DNA of 64,000 bases. Source: Diphasiastrum complanatum (lineage: Eukaryota > Streptophyta > Lycopodiopsida > Lycopodiales > Lycopodiaceae). Each line of letters begins with the position of its first letter. Positions within the stretch are counted from its first letter, which is position 1. Of this stretch, positions 35,301 to 49,300 are shown piece by piece. The position numbers were made by a program, and so were the translations under genes. The notes below the pieces were generated by a model that did no database searches, was not told the origin of the DNA, and was given only the letters and a program-made list of their open reading frames with translations. The stretch covers positions 22,200,178 through 22,264,177 of the forward strand of contig CM055107.1 of NCBI GenBank assembly GCA_029204225.1. Direction: 5' to 3'.

Positions 35301-38300
35301 GATTCTCTTGTTGATTTTACAGTTCAAGATCAGGGACACTTTAATACTTTGTTTCCATTTTGCTATTGTCCAAATGCTACAAATGGAGTTCAGATGGTAG
35401 AGGATGCATATCTAGGGTAGTTGGAAGAGTTTGATTTTGTTGAGGTTTATGGTTTTTGTGATGGAGCACATGTTTCTCAGGTTCATACTATCCTTCCTTT
35501 AGTTTTGGCAGAGGAATACGACATTCCTACAATTTTGTCAAAGATTCATGTTTCTATAGTAGTTGGCATGAATGCTAGTGTTCTCTTCATTCTATCTCAG
35601 TTCCTGGTTTATGTTACCACTTCTTGTTAGTATAGTGCCATTTCTATTGCTCTCTCTTCTATGTTAGCAGTTTGGAGATGACGATTCCCATTTACTGGCC
35701 TTATGGATCGTTGGGGATACCTATAGACTACCATATCCACTTGTTCATAATGTTGCTATTTGGCATTCTTGATCTTTATGATCTACTTGGGATGTACCTA
35801 TGACATTTTCAACTCCTGGTGCCAGACATTCTTTCCCTTTATGAATTGCTTGGGACTCTGGTATATCTATATCTCCTCTCTGACCTGTTGCTACTTGGCA
35901 TGCTTGGTTGATGTGGATAGCTTGGGATGCTTACCTTGCAGCAAAAGTATGGTGGTCTTTCTATAATACCTCATTGGTTATGTGTTACGAGCCTGTAGCC
36001 AGAGCCGAATCCTAAAGGACACTGGAGATCATACACCATAATCAGGGGCGTGTTCAACCCACACGTCCACCAGGGCAAGACAGTGTGAGTAGCATGCACT
36101 GGTATGGGCCTACAGAGAGCTAGAGAACCAGGGGCCGTACCACAAGCATAGAGGGCCTAACACAGCTTAGGGACCCTATCAGTAGGAGCGGCCCTCGTCG
36201 GGGGCACCGTCGGCCACGAGGCCCCGACACTTGGCAGCAGGCTGGGTGGATCAATTAGTGTTTGCCCTGCTATGGTGTCTAGGTCTCTAAAACTGGTATC
36301 AGAGCCTCGTTCTAGAAAGAGAAAGTAGAGAAATCTTCAATTTCTGCTTGTTTCTTGAGGATTATGGTGGGGGAAAGGTGGAGACAGCTTCTTAAGGTGT
36401 TATAGAACCTCTAGTGTTGCCGTTCCGCCCAAAAAATTGATTGATTTGCTGTTTTTGGATCATACTTCTCAAAAACGTTCTACAGGTCCATCGCTGCCTA
36501 GAAAAGGGGAAAAATCAGCACTTTAGTTGATCATAACTTCTCCTATAGGTGTCAGATAATTATGAGATTTTGGCTGTAGGTGGCCAGAATTAGGGCGCCC
36601 TCCACCGGCTTGATTTCATTTGATTTGGAGCTGTGGTTGTAGAGATATTGCCAAAAAACAGCTTTTGAACGTTTTTCAAGGTTGTTGCAGTTGAAGTCGC
36701 ATAACTTTTGGGTTTTTGTCCGTTTGACCTGAATCATGAAGAATCCTCAGATTAGGGCGACCTACTTCAGCTATAGCTCCTGCTCGTTTCCAAATCGTAA
36801 ATCAGGCTATTCACCACTTTTTATAAGCTGTTTTTCACCTTTTTTGGCGAAAAATCGAGTTTTTCAGCAGTAACCAGCGTACAACCAACCCCCAACTATA
36901 GAAAGACTGAGGGGTTTTCCTGCTTTTTTTCTCTAGAAGTATAGACCTGAGACAGAACTAAGTATTCTACCCTTTCTTTTCAGTTTCAGTCAGTCTTTTT
37001 TTTCTTTTTTTAGTCAGAACATTAGGCATATTCTCTTCCGTTTTGAAAATGTCCACTTCTCATGGACCTGATCAACCCCTGGAGAGAGGCATTGACGAAC
37101 TGGAAACGGAATCCTTGAGGTTCAGTAAGGGGAAAGAACCCATGGAGGTGGAAGAGCAAGAGCAATTCGTCGATGATATAGACGAATTTGTTACCAAGGA
37201 GCAGGATCTCTAGTTGGTAACAGAAGTGGACGAGTTGAAGTTGGCCTTAGCCAATTTTCAATCTTGTATGGAAGACTCGTTCGCCGAACTCAGAAGTTTG
37301 ATTCTAAGTTCCTTCCACTTCTCAACACCCCTCTCCTCGACTTCCATCAGCAGAGGGTGAGCCCATTCGGTCTCATCTCACTCTTTTCAAAGATTGAAAA
37401 CCTCCTACTTCTAATGGGGAAGAGAAGGACAGAAATGCAGATATTTTACACACCTTCCTCAGCAAATGGAAGAACATTCATGCTCTTAAACAGAACCTTG
37501 ACCATTTGCAAGCAATCGAAGCCAGTCTTTAACTAGGGCCCATGGCCTACAAGTGGTGGTTGAACCTCCAAGAGACCGAGCAGAGTCCCCGGTCATGGAA
37601 GGCTTTTGAAGAGGCCTTCCTACGAGAGTTCCTACCGGAAAATGAGCTTGATAGAGCCTGGGAAGCCTGGGAGAAAACAGCCATGGAAAAATCCTTAACC
37701 CAGTACATCTCATTAAAAATATGCATGACTATCAGAAGCCATATTAAAGATTAAAAGTATGGATGACTATCAGAAAGTCAGAGGGTTTGTCCGTGGACTT
37801 TGAGATGAGTATAGAGTAGAGGTTCAAAGAAATTCGCCTACTTCCTTAGAGAAAGCTATAAGATTTGCCCAAATCTATCATGATTCAGTGGGCAGGAAGA
37901 AGGCGAAACACCATCCATCTTTTGAGCAACCTTCTTAGAAGGGTTTTCAATTTAAGAAAAAAATTTTGAAAAGAAAGAAAGAAGAAAAACCTAAAAACGA
38001 TGCTCCTCAGAAACGCCCATCACTCATGAGTCATTCAAACCTTGAAACAAGAAGATTTTGAGCCAAACAAGAACGTTTGTGCTTTGTGCATGGGAAAGGG
38101 ACACATAGTCAGGCAGTGTCCCAAGGGGCCGTTTATTAAAAAAGATAAAAAACAAGTTCATCTTGTACAGACCATGAGCTTCCCAAATGACTCGGCATTG
38201 GGCAGTTATCGAGATAGAAGTGTTTCATGAAGACCATGAACACTGTTGCCAATTGACCTTTGCAATGCTAGGGAGGCCCTCTAGCTTTGGGCCACATGAT

Positions 38301-41300
38301 CTAGTACGTATGCATGGTAAAATTGGCAACCAGTCATTTAGAGTCATGGTTGATGATGGGGCAACCCATAATTTCATCAACTACAGCCTAGTCAAGAAAC
38401 TCAGACTTCCAGAGATACCTAGTAGCATAGGTATATAGTTTCTTTGGCCAAGGGTGAAGACAAGAAAATTTGGGAACTATGGTAAGTAGCTTAAGTCTTG
38501 ATATTCAGGGGTATCAAGATCAAATTAACTTTCAAATAATGCACTTGGATCACGCAGATCTTGTTCTCGGGAGAGACTGGCTCTACAGTTTAGGGCCTTC
38601 CCTCCAAAGAAATCATCAAGAGAACACCCTCAGCTTTTAGTGTAATGGCAGGAAAATCTAGTTGCATGGGGAGCATGATGTCCCCAATAGTCCTATGGTG
38701 TGCAGCTCAGAGCTCCGTCAACTAACCGGGGATAGCGAGCACCCAGGTATTCTTATGTGACCTTCAGTTTGTTTCAGAAGTTTCTACTTTCAGTTCTTTG
38801 CAGTCTCAGGTAAATAAATTAGAAACTTTATTGTCTAAATTTGAAGATGTTTTTCTTGAAGATTTACCGCATAGTTTACCACCTAGCAGAGATGTAGATC
38901 ATGTTATAAACCTAGTACCTGGCACAACACTTGTTTCCAAACCTCCGTATCGGGTTAGTCGATCAGAGGATGAAGAAATAACTAGGTAGTTATTAGATTA
39001 TCTTAGGATTGACCAAATTCAAACCAGTAGTTCACATGGGCATCGCCTGTGCTTTTGGTGAAAAAAAAGGAGGGATCTATGCGTTTTTGCGTAGATTACA
39101 GAGTCCTCAATAAGGTCACAATCAAGAGTAAGTATCCAATGCCTCGGGTAGATGAGTTGTTTGATCGACTCGACGGGGCTAAGTATTTCAATAAAATAGA
39201 CCTCAGATCTAGATATCATCAGGTCCGTATAAAAGTGGAAGATGTCCCGAAAATAGCTTTTAGGACTCGTCATGGTATTATGAGTTTAAGCTGATGCCAT
39301 TTGGGCTCGTCAATGCTCCAACTACCTTTATGATCCTAATCAACGGTGTCCTTAGACCATACTTAGGCAAGTTCGTAGGTGTTTTTTTAGATGACATCCT
39401 CGTGTACAGTAAGACGAGGAAGGAGCATCTTAAACACCTCAGAAAGGTGTAGGGAAGTGTTAGCATGATGCTTACTTTTCCACCATCTGGAGGTCAGTCT
39501 AGAGCAGACAGTTACAGACTTTAGAACCAGTTCCCGGGGCTCATCCAAGCAAACGGCAGCTTCCGTTGAGGATGATGAGTCCAAGTATACGTCAGATGTC
39601 GTTGAGGACTCAGCGTCTATTCTACCCAAGCAAACCGCGGTGGTTGAGGGTCAATTTTCTCAAGGATTCAAATGGAAACACTATTCCATTCAGGATGAGT
39701 ACCTGCTCTATAAAGATAGACTATGTGTCCCTAGTTCAAAGGGATTATATGCAACAAGTCCTATACGAGTGTCATGACAGTCCTAGTGCGGGGCACCCAG
39801 GCATTCAAAAGACTTATGAGCTTCTTCGGAGGCATTCTTCTAGCCTAGCATGAGAAAGGACGTCCAGCAGTATGTGCTTAGTTGCCAGAAGTGTTAGGTT
39901 AATAAAGTAGAGCGTCTTAGGGAAGGAGGGGTCATGCAGCCCTTAGATATACCAGCTAGTAACTGGGAAAGTATCTCCATGGATGTCATAGTGAACCTAC
40001 CTAAGACCCAAAAGGTTCATGACACTATTTGGGTCACAGTTGACCGGTTGACCAAAAAGGCTCACTTTATTCCAACCAAAACAACCATTAGAGCTCTAGA
40101 GTTAGCAAGGTTGTTAAGAGAAGGGCTATTTAAATTATACGTTCTTCCTTCCAGTGTAGTCAGCGACCGGGATAGTAAGTTTGATGGAAATTTTTGGAGA
40201 GCAGTATTTCATCACTTACATACCAAATTAAATATGAAGTTTTGAGTTTTGAGGTGGTTTTCGAACATCTCTTTCGACATAATAAAAACACGCTGACAAC
40301 TAGAGGGTTTTTCCATGCAGCTTGGGGAACAATTACATAAATGAGTGTCAACATGGTTGGGTACTACAATTGAAGCAGCCAAAAACTTTTTAGAGGACGT
40401 AAACTAAATGATAGAACACGCTAAACATAGCATCAGGCAATCCCAAGATTATGCAGATTTGCACAGACGGGATGTGCTCCTGGTGAGAAAGTCTACTTGC
40501 GAGTCCCAGTTGACTCTAAAACCCTCAAAACAGGAGTGTGTGCTAAGTTGTCTCCTAGGTATTTTGGTCCATTTACCATCAACTGGAAACTAGGTGAAGT
40601 CACCTACGAGCTAGAACTCCCACGCAGCAGTAAGGCTTTTCCAGTTTTTCATGTAAGTCAGTTGCGAAAGGCCTTAAGCTAGATCAGATGATCTGGTAGG
40701 GGACAATGTTCTAGTTCCCCCATTGGCTTCCCAACAACTTTCACATGAGCCAGAGGAGATTCTTAGTAGTAGAGAGACGTAGGCCCATCAGACTCTATAC
40801 CAGAATATAATCAAGTGGAAGGATCAGCCTGTTGAGAATGCCACTTGGGAAAAGGGCAGCGTTCTTCGCAAGTTATTTCCGGATTTTGTCTTAGTGGACC
40901 AAGATGGTTCTTAAGGGGGAGGGAGTGTTACGAGCCTATAGCCAGAGCTGAACCCTAAAGGACACTGGAGATTAGACACCATAGTCAGGGGCGTGTTCAA
41001 CCCACATGCCCACCAGGGCAAGATAGTGTGAGTAGCATGCACTGGTACGAGCTACAGCGAGCCAAAGACCCACGAGCCGTACCACGGGCCTAAAGGGCCT
41101 AACACAACTTAGGGACCCTGTTAGCGGGAGAGGCCCCCGTCGGGCACCGACATGCAGTCGGCCACGTCAGAGCTACAAGGCCGACACTTGGCACCATGCA
41201 TGCTACCGGTCCCCACGTTGGGCTAGGAGGGGCTTACTCCATATAGGGAGTTGGCAAGGTTGGGTGGATCAGTTAGTGTTTGCCCTGCTATGGTGTCTAG

Positions 41301-44300
41301 GTCTCTAACAGTACAGCCCTGGATTCTATGTTTTAAGTCCTTTGTTGCCACTAGGGGTCTACTCACATGATGGTTACGTATGCATAGATGGCTTGTTTTC
41401 TTCTACCATGGTTACGTATAAAGAGATGGCCTGTTTTCTTCTACCGTGGCTTTCCATTCAGATATTAGAGATTATGGTTCATGTGTGGCTTCTAGGGGGT
41501 CTCTCCTCGAGGTCATTTGTTATAGTAACTTCTCGCCATTTGCCATCTCTTTGGTTCTCTTGGACTATCATTGAATGCCATTCCCTTGGGTCCTCTATGT
41601 TTTCTAACGTACTATTTAGGTGGCAAGCTTGGTCTATCCAATTGGCTTAGTTGTTGGAAGGACTATTAGATTGTTGCTTGACTTGCATACTTGTAGTTTT
41701 GAGATTCACTAGAGTTTCTTGTCACTAATTGTAAAAAATTATCTCAAGTTTCAGCTTGCCCTGAACTTTTTCAACAAAGAAATTTATTTGCTAGGACATG
41801 ATCTTATTTCATCCCTTTCAATGATTTGCATTCTTAGATGTGCTCAAAATCTATAATATCAAGCTACTCCGAGAATCGTACTCCACATGTTAACTCATTT
41901 CGTCCCTTTCAATTATTTGCGTAGATGTGCTCAAAATTAATAATTTCAAACCACTCCTAGAATCATACCCCACATGTTAACTCATTTGTTATGGTTGCAG
42001 TGCTGGCTTCCTCGACAACAGGATTGCATGTGTGAAAAGTTAGAAACAGCACCTCTTTGGCATGGAATAAAGTTTTGGGTCTATATGCATCCAAAGGTGC
42101 TTCTGTTTGGCAAATTAACTTTTGTTGATTTCTGAGTTTTTAGGGAAGTGGTCTTTTTACTTACTGTGATCAGTCTTGTGGAAGTTGTGGTAAAGCATGA
42201 ACTACTTGCAAGTTAATTGTCATAGTTTTCAAGTTGATATTGTACTTCACATTTGTTGATAAATTCGGATTTTTGACAAATATGTTAATTATTGCTATGA
42301 ACACTTGTCATAAGATACATCTTAAAGAGCGTATATTGTAGTCAACTCAATATATACAAATGTCTCAACTTGCTTGAGGTGGATATAGTCTTCAAAGTTC
42401 ATCCTACATGTCTTAAAATTCAATCTTACCAGCTAGCTACTTACTTGCCACATGAGTTTTCATGCATTTAGGAATTACAGGGTTCTTGTATAGTCATAGA
42501 TTATCACTCCATTGCAATACATATGTTCTTATGTGATTGACATGGTTTTAACTTAACTCCTAGATGTTTGTGTGTGGTGAATGTGGTTAAGTTCATAAAT
42601 TTCAGAGTGAAATTTTTGACAATCAAAAGCTCCTTGCATACTAATCCATACACAAGCATGTGTAGTTTAGAAAGAGTTTTGACTAAAGCAAGACACAACT
42701 GCTAGAAGTATTGAAAGAAATGAATGTAGATAAGTTACCATGTGGATCAAATTTAGATTGAAAATGATGATCTACTGTTGAACAGAAAGGTGGAAATCAT
42801 AAACAAGAAATAAGAGGAAGAATTTAATAAGCTAGACTTGGCTCAATTGGTTATACGGATGAAGACATACTAAATTACTTGTAGCCTAACTAGATGCTGT
42901 ATAGGACTATTGGATGTATTTTTTTCACAGATGCCACTTCCCATTATGAACATTGAAAATTTCAGGCTTAAATATTTGCAAGAACCAGTATGTGGTTGTT
43001 TTCAATTTTGACCAAAGCTTCGAGTTCATTTATTCTGAACTTAGCTCCAATGTAAGCTGTCTTGAGAACACGTGACAGCAAAAGATATGCATACAGCCTT
43101 ATCAATTTCTGTCCACTTCTAACCAACTTATCATATGGTTGTTTATATTCTTTCTGAACTCCAAAGTAAGCTTTTTGTCATTATAACAATTTTCAGCAGT
43201 ACATATGCTTTGGAATTGCATTCATAAAAATTTCTCTGCTGACATCATATAATATACAAAAAAGTTCAAGAGTTTAATTTTTGAGATTTCAAAGTGTCGA
43301 AACCCTTATTGATCTTTCATAAGATGCCTAGCTGTTACGAGATCTCCATTTTTCAGGCTGTTTTCGGGTGAATATATTATTATTCCTTTCTGAATTTGAA
43401 GTGCCATAATTTTCTTATTGAAAGTATTAACATAGAATGATTGGATAGATGCAAGCCAGCATAAGGACCAATCATTTCCATATTGTCAGTGTGCCTAACA
43501 ATGTACTTATTTATCTACAGCTTCCAGCAAGCTACAGAATATTCACGAGCTCATGAAGTTTTGCCTCTTATTATACTAATTAGCTTAAATAGTTTCAGTA
43601 CCACATACCTGCTGGAGCTATTTTTGAGCATGTGGACTGTATCTTAACTGGGAATTGAGGCTTGATGTCTTTGTAGGACTTTTTAAGAAAGAACAACACT
43701 GGCAAGCTGCTTTGGCAAGTGTTTGGAGCAGACTCTGTCCATCTTTGTCTTTATGGAGTAGAGGAGCACGAAGCATCTATGTGGAATGCCTTCTCCCAGC
43801 CAGGTTCGCTATGATATCAATATATCCAAACCTTCTAGAAAACTGGTACTTAAAAAACATTTCTTGAAATGGATGTGGATAGGGTGCAGTATGCATGTAC
43901 CATTTTTTTCCGAATTATTTAATGGGTTGCAACTCTTTTTTGGTGCTTTTGTATAGGGAGAACTTTGTCCTCCTATGCAAGCTGTATTTCCTGAATTAAA
44001 GCATAGATCAACAACTAATATGTTTCACAGAGCATTTTGCTGCTGAAGATCTTGGAGACATTGGTTGTTTATAGGGATGGGCTATCGGTTTGTCCACTTG
44101 TGCATCTGGTGGCTTAATTGGCTCACCTGTTGCACCTGAGCCACTTCCTGAGCCCCTTCCAGTTGCACACACAAATGCTCCAATTCTGCGTACAAGAATA
44201 TTCTTTGGCATGGTGGTACCAATGGTTCTGCTGAGTATTGGGAAACTCATCAATTGCAACTCTTTGCTCACCAATGTGGATTCAATATAGAGGATCTGCC

Positions 44301-46226
44301 AGAATATGTTTTCCCAACGCTATGTACACCTTGAATTGAAACTCTTGATTTAAAATTAGCAATGAGCTACTCGACCGATATTGAATATTTGTTTATCACA
44401 GAAATAATATTTGTTTTCCAATAAATAATGTCAACATTTCCATATGTTACATACCCGTAAGGGCATGTATTAACTCAGTTGAGGCGATGGTCTCATTATA
44501 TGGGACAGAATGCTAGTCCCCGTTTAGATGCCACATGTCAATGTTTAATTGGCACGGGGTAGTTCAAAGTTATTGATCCTTTGCAATATGCGCAACTGAC
44601 ACGTGTTTATGGTTGTGACATGATCATGTTAGCAGAGTGACCCCATCTGAACTATGTATGTAGTGGTGGATCTCCATGAGCTTGGTATCATTCTCACTTG
44701 GAAAGTGAGAAGCTCTTTCCATGTAGTTAGAGACCAGGACGATATCTTGCCTCAAGATGTAGGTATGCGAGAGTTGAAGCTAGGATGCGACGGTATGGGA
44801 TACCATAGCTTGGTGGAGACCTAAGCGTGCTCGATGGTCATCTATAGCTCCAATGCTTGGGGGTGAGGCGACAATATCTCTATGGATGACAATGAATGAT
44901 ATCACTTCCAAGTTTAAGAGGCTCATATCACTTTCCTAATCTAGTTGACATTGAATGTTACCTCAGCTTTTTTCCACTAGATGCCTTTCTTCTATAATAA
45001 CGTTGATTCAATATTTTTCTACATACTTGAATGCAAACTTGCATAAAGTGGCAACCTCGAAAGTTACAAAATGTTTTAGCTAAACACCTTAAGGGACAAG
45101 AAAATAGGTAACAGGACCCAAATTACAAAACAAGGTTGAATTCAAGTACCTTTCATCATGTTGGCCAATCAATACACAAAAAGTTACATTATTCAAAGCT
45201 GTTAATAACAACATCATGTCACCAAGAGGTCACGAAAGTCAAAACCATTGAGGATGAAGAACACTGGTCCCAAGAACAATCGATTTTTGCTGTATCAGAA
45301 ATCAATGAGGCCCTGGTAATTACTTATGAAACCTCTATTCAAGCCTTTTTAACTACCAATCTTTTGTGAGTTCCTTTATAGATCTCTTCAAATTTCTTTG
45401 CGCTTAAATGGAGGTCATCTGAGGGGGATAAAGAGCACATTTCATGTTTCTTTTTTCTTTTCAAATTCTAGAACAAGCGGATAAATGTGTAAGTTTGAAA
45501 GAGACAAAGTATTATGGAGCTTTTTTCACTAATGGCTTAGTACTTCTGTTTGTTTGAGATGACCTACAAATTGATTTGATCTTTTATAAGTTGGTATATT
45601 ATGATTGTGTTGACTGTGGATGGATTCTGTTTCTGGCTTGATGATTACAACTACTTTTGCCGATTTGGTGTCCTCACCTAATCAGAAGATCTTTTCCTGG
45701 AATTCACTATGCAGGTAATAATTCAGTTTGGTGTGTCTATCCAGAACATGATGATATTCCCTATCATGTTCATGAGCTCTCTTTTCCTCAAACAATCATT
45801 GCAACAAGGAACAAATCAAAGGTAATTGTTTTTCACCCAATTTTTTTGAATCGTAAGACTTCAGTTTAGTGTCTATCTAAAAAGGACGATTTTCTTTTGT
45901 AGTTCATTTTGAAATCCTTATATTTTAAGATTTCTATGAGATAATTGCTTGAGATTGAGCTTCTGATTTCTTCTCTTTAATAACGTTGAAGGCTTAAAAT
46001 GCCACCCCTCACGAGAGTTAACAAAGTGATATTGAAGTTGGCAATTCTCTACACAATAAAATAATCATAGAAAGGAAATCCACAGGAGCAACTCTCCACC
46101 CAAGCATCTCTCCACAGGAGCAACTCCACAGAAGCATCCTAGCACCTGTATTCAAGCCAAGCCATAACTACAAGCTAAGTACTGATTAGGGGTTTTATTA
46201 GGTAGTAACCCATCAATCTAGTAGTC

Positions 46227-46304
<78 letters not shown>

Positions 46305-49300
46305 CCATAAAAGAATTAAATGGTTAAGCATTGTAATTTTAACTCTTCCTCAATGATTAACGTTTACAAACTCATGGAACATGCCTCCATGCTAGCATAA
46401 CGACTTCAAACGTAATTTAGAGCTATATCAAACCAAAATGTTAAGAAAAGGTAGAATATGAAAGTTCTTAGAAGCTTCCCTCTTCTCAAGCTTCAAATAA
46501 TAGCTTTTATGCCAAGTTTAGTTATAAAGAACTCAAACTTGTCTTTACTTAGGGATTTGGTAAATATATCATCTAGCTGTAGTGTTGTGCTACATTCACA
46601 TTGAACATAGTTTTTCAAATATAAAATGGTACTTTACGTCAATATGCTTTGTTCTAGCGTGAAATACTAGATTTTTCCCTAGTTGTATTCCGCTCTGGCT
46701 ATCATTAAAAATGGTTGTACTTTGTGATTGTCTCACCGAGTAGTTGTCGTAGCCATATCGCTTCTTGAGTTGTTGAACTCAAGGCTTTATATTCAGCTTC
46801 TGTTGTAGAAAGTGATATAGTACCTTGCTTTTTACTTGACCAAAAAAAGCAACCATTTCCAATACTAAACGTGTTGATCTTCTATCATGAATGCTACTAG
46901 CCCAATCAGCATCAACATAACCTTGCAGCTTAGGCAAAACATATCGTCTCAAATAAGCCAGACCAAAATTAAGTGTTCCTTTCACATATCTCAAGATTCT
47001 TTTGAAATTTGGTGGCTTTCCAATGATCCATCGTGGGTGCTTCCATTAATTGACTAACCAAGCTCAAAACATAACAAATGTTTGGTTGTGTGGTGGTAAG
47101 ATATATGAGGCTTCCAACCAATTGACGAAACAATGTGACATAAATTGGGCCACTAAATCAATGCGTGATAACTTCTTACCCACCTCACTAGGTGTAGTTA
47201 ATGGCTTGCAATCAGACATATATATGAAATCTCTTTAGAGTTTTGTTAATATATTTTTCTGATAAAGCCTGATATCACGCATTTTGCCATACTTCCAACC
47301 CTAGAGAGTAGTGCACAAGATCTAGATCCGTTGTCTCAAATTGTTTGCATAAATCAATTTTGATGGTATATATAAGATCTCGATCATTTCCAGTGATAAT
47401 AATATCATCAATATCCATTTGCAAGCTCATACAAATTTGGATTGAAGTAGTTCTCACAAAGTTATTGGAAAGAAAGTAACTATTGATGTGGTCATACCAT
47501 GCCCGTGGTGCCTATTTAAGGCCATATAGCACCTTACGCCTCGTAGTCGATTCCTTTGCTTTGTTTATAGCCTTTGACAACTATCTGTGCATTGTACTTT
47601 ATGATAGAACTGTCTGAATGAAACTTCGTCCAGTAAACCCACTTATCATCGATGGGTTTCTTACTTAAAGGTAGATCTACAAGATCCCACGTACCATGCC
47701 TCTCAATGCAATCCAATTCCTCTTGCATTGCCTCTTGCCATACCTTTGAATCTTTCACTTTTTTATCCATAATAATTGAAATAGGTACAAAAGAATTAGC
47801 ACGTGTTTTTTTGTAACAACAAATTAAATCAAAAAGAAGATGCTACACTTTGCTAAACTCTTGTATTACTCAAAGAGCTTAAATTTTCTGCTCATTATAT
47901 AACTTTCATGAATGATCAGAGTTGCTATTATTTATCTTTATATAATTATACCCTTCTTGAAATTCTCATTCTTGGTTTTTGTCTGTGGTTGCAATTGTGC
48001 TCCATGCAGAATGAAGACAATCTTGTTTGCCATTTCATTTTATTGGATGGTACTTGGAGTAACTCTAAAGCCATGATTAGTCGCCTGCAGGTTTGTTTGC
48101 TTATATGTGGTTACTACAGTACCTCAAAATTTGCAAGTTGCTGCAAGAGCTCGCTTAAAATTAGTAAATAGTCATTTTTTGTATGCTTGAATCTACTGGT
48201 TAGTTAAAGCGTAACCTTTTCTTCAGGTTTTCATATAAGCATCCCTTTCTAGCATGTGCATCCAGAAAAAAGCTTGAATGTGTAACCCATTGGTTTCTGT
48301 AGAAAATTCTAGCCTAATCCGTATGTTTTTAGCATAAGTGATTGCTATTATTTGCTTCAAGCTTAATGTCACTTGGAATAATCGTCTTTGCAAGTGTTTC
48401 TGAGGAAGAACCCAATGCAGAGAGTGTTTCTCCAATATGCCATGCACGATCGTGTGCATGTTGCTGATATTTATTGACTTGACTGATATGGCTGCACGTA
48501 ATTGAATTCTGCTCCTAGAAAGCAAAAGCAATAGCCACACTCATTGTCTGCTTCATTAATTTGGAAGAACAGTGGGCAGCCCTTAGACTACGAGCCAAGC
48601 TTAGAGGTACATCCATTTTCATGGACGATGTTCTCACCCCTATGCAGGTGGTAGATTGGAAGAAGGCATTCAATGAGACAAAAGCTTTGGGGAAGAGGGT
48701 AATTTATCGGGATGGTAGGGCTCGGTACATTGATCCCCCACATCCTGAGAAATAGGGATTAGGACCCCCCGCACTAGGGATGGTCCAGGGGCTCCTCACA
48801 GAGCATTGTGGTTGAGTCTATGGAACTTCAATGGTATCCACTCTTCAGCTATAGCAAGGGATTTCAGGGATTTTTGTATGGATGGTGATATATTGCTTCT
48901 CACGGAGACACATGAGAGTCCTGAGAGGGGACTCCCGGCCATTGAGGGTTTTTGTTGGTACTCTGCGCATCGGAGAGAGACGAGAGCATTGATAGACCGA
49001 GGTTCAGCTGGAGTGGCATGCTTGGTCGGAGATTCCCTTTAGCCTTGGGTTGAGTTGGTATATACTGATGAGCAGGCTCACTACATATGGATTAGGGTGG
49101 ACCGTGAGCTGATGAGCCTGGATCGAGACCTCTTTATTGCCATTTGCTATTTTCCACCGGATACATCATTTTTTACTTCAGATGAAGAGTCACCATACAT
49201 GGATATCCCTTCAGATATTATCAGATATGAGGAGCGGGTAAAATTCTTTTAGCCGGAGACTTCAATGCCCGGACGGGGGTCAGGCAAACGGAGTTCCATA

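Larger units (their letters stand above)
35983..41310 (+). mobile_element. Ty3/gypsy chromovirus, full-length but defective
   Basis: Complete layout: 5' LTR 35983-36292, PBS TGGTATCAGAGC at 36294, gag 37.2-38.2 kb, protease ~38.3, RT 39.0-39.4, integrase 39.9-40.6, chromodomain ~40.75-40.9, polypurine tract AAGGGGGAGGGAG (40913-40925), 3' LTR 40926-41310. It lies in intron 2 of the DTW gene in the sense orientation. The end of RT and all of RNase H are missing (break near 39450), and many stops occur. The 5' LTR is ~75 bp shorter than the 3' LTR. Flanking pentamers TTATG and GTACA do not match, so no target duplication is visible. Confidence 0.93.

Noticed and set aside
34353-35630. Several 60-104 codon ORFs in DTW intron 2
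   Set aside because: They are T-rich frames without motifs, and neighbouring frames are similarly open.
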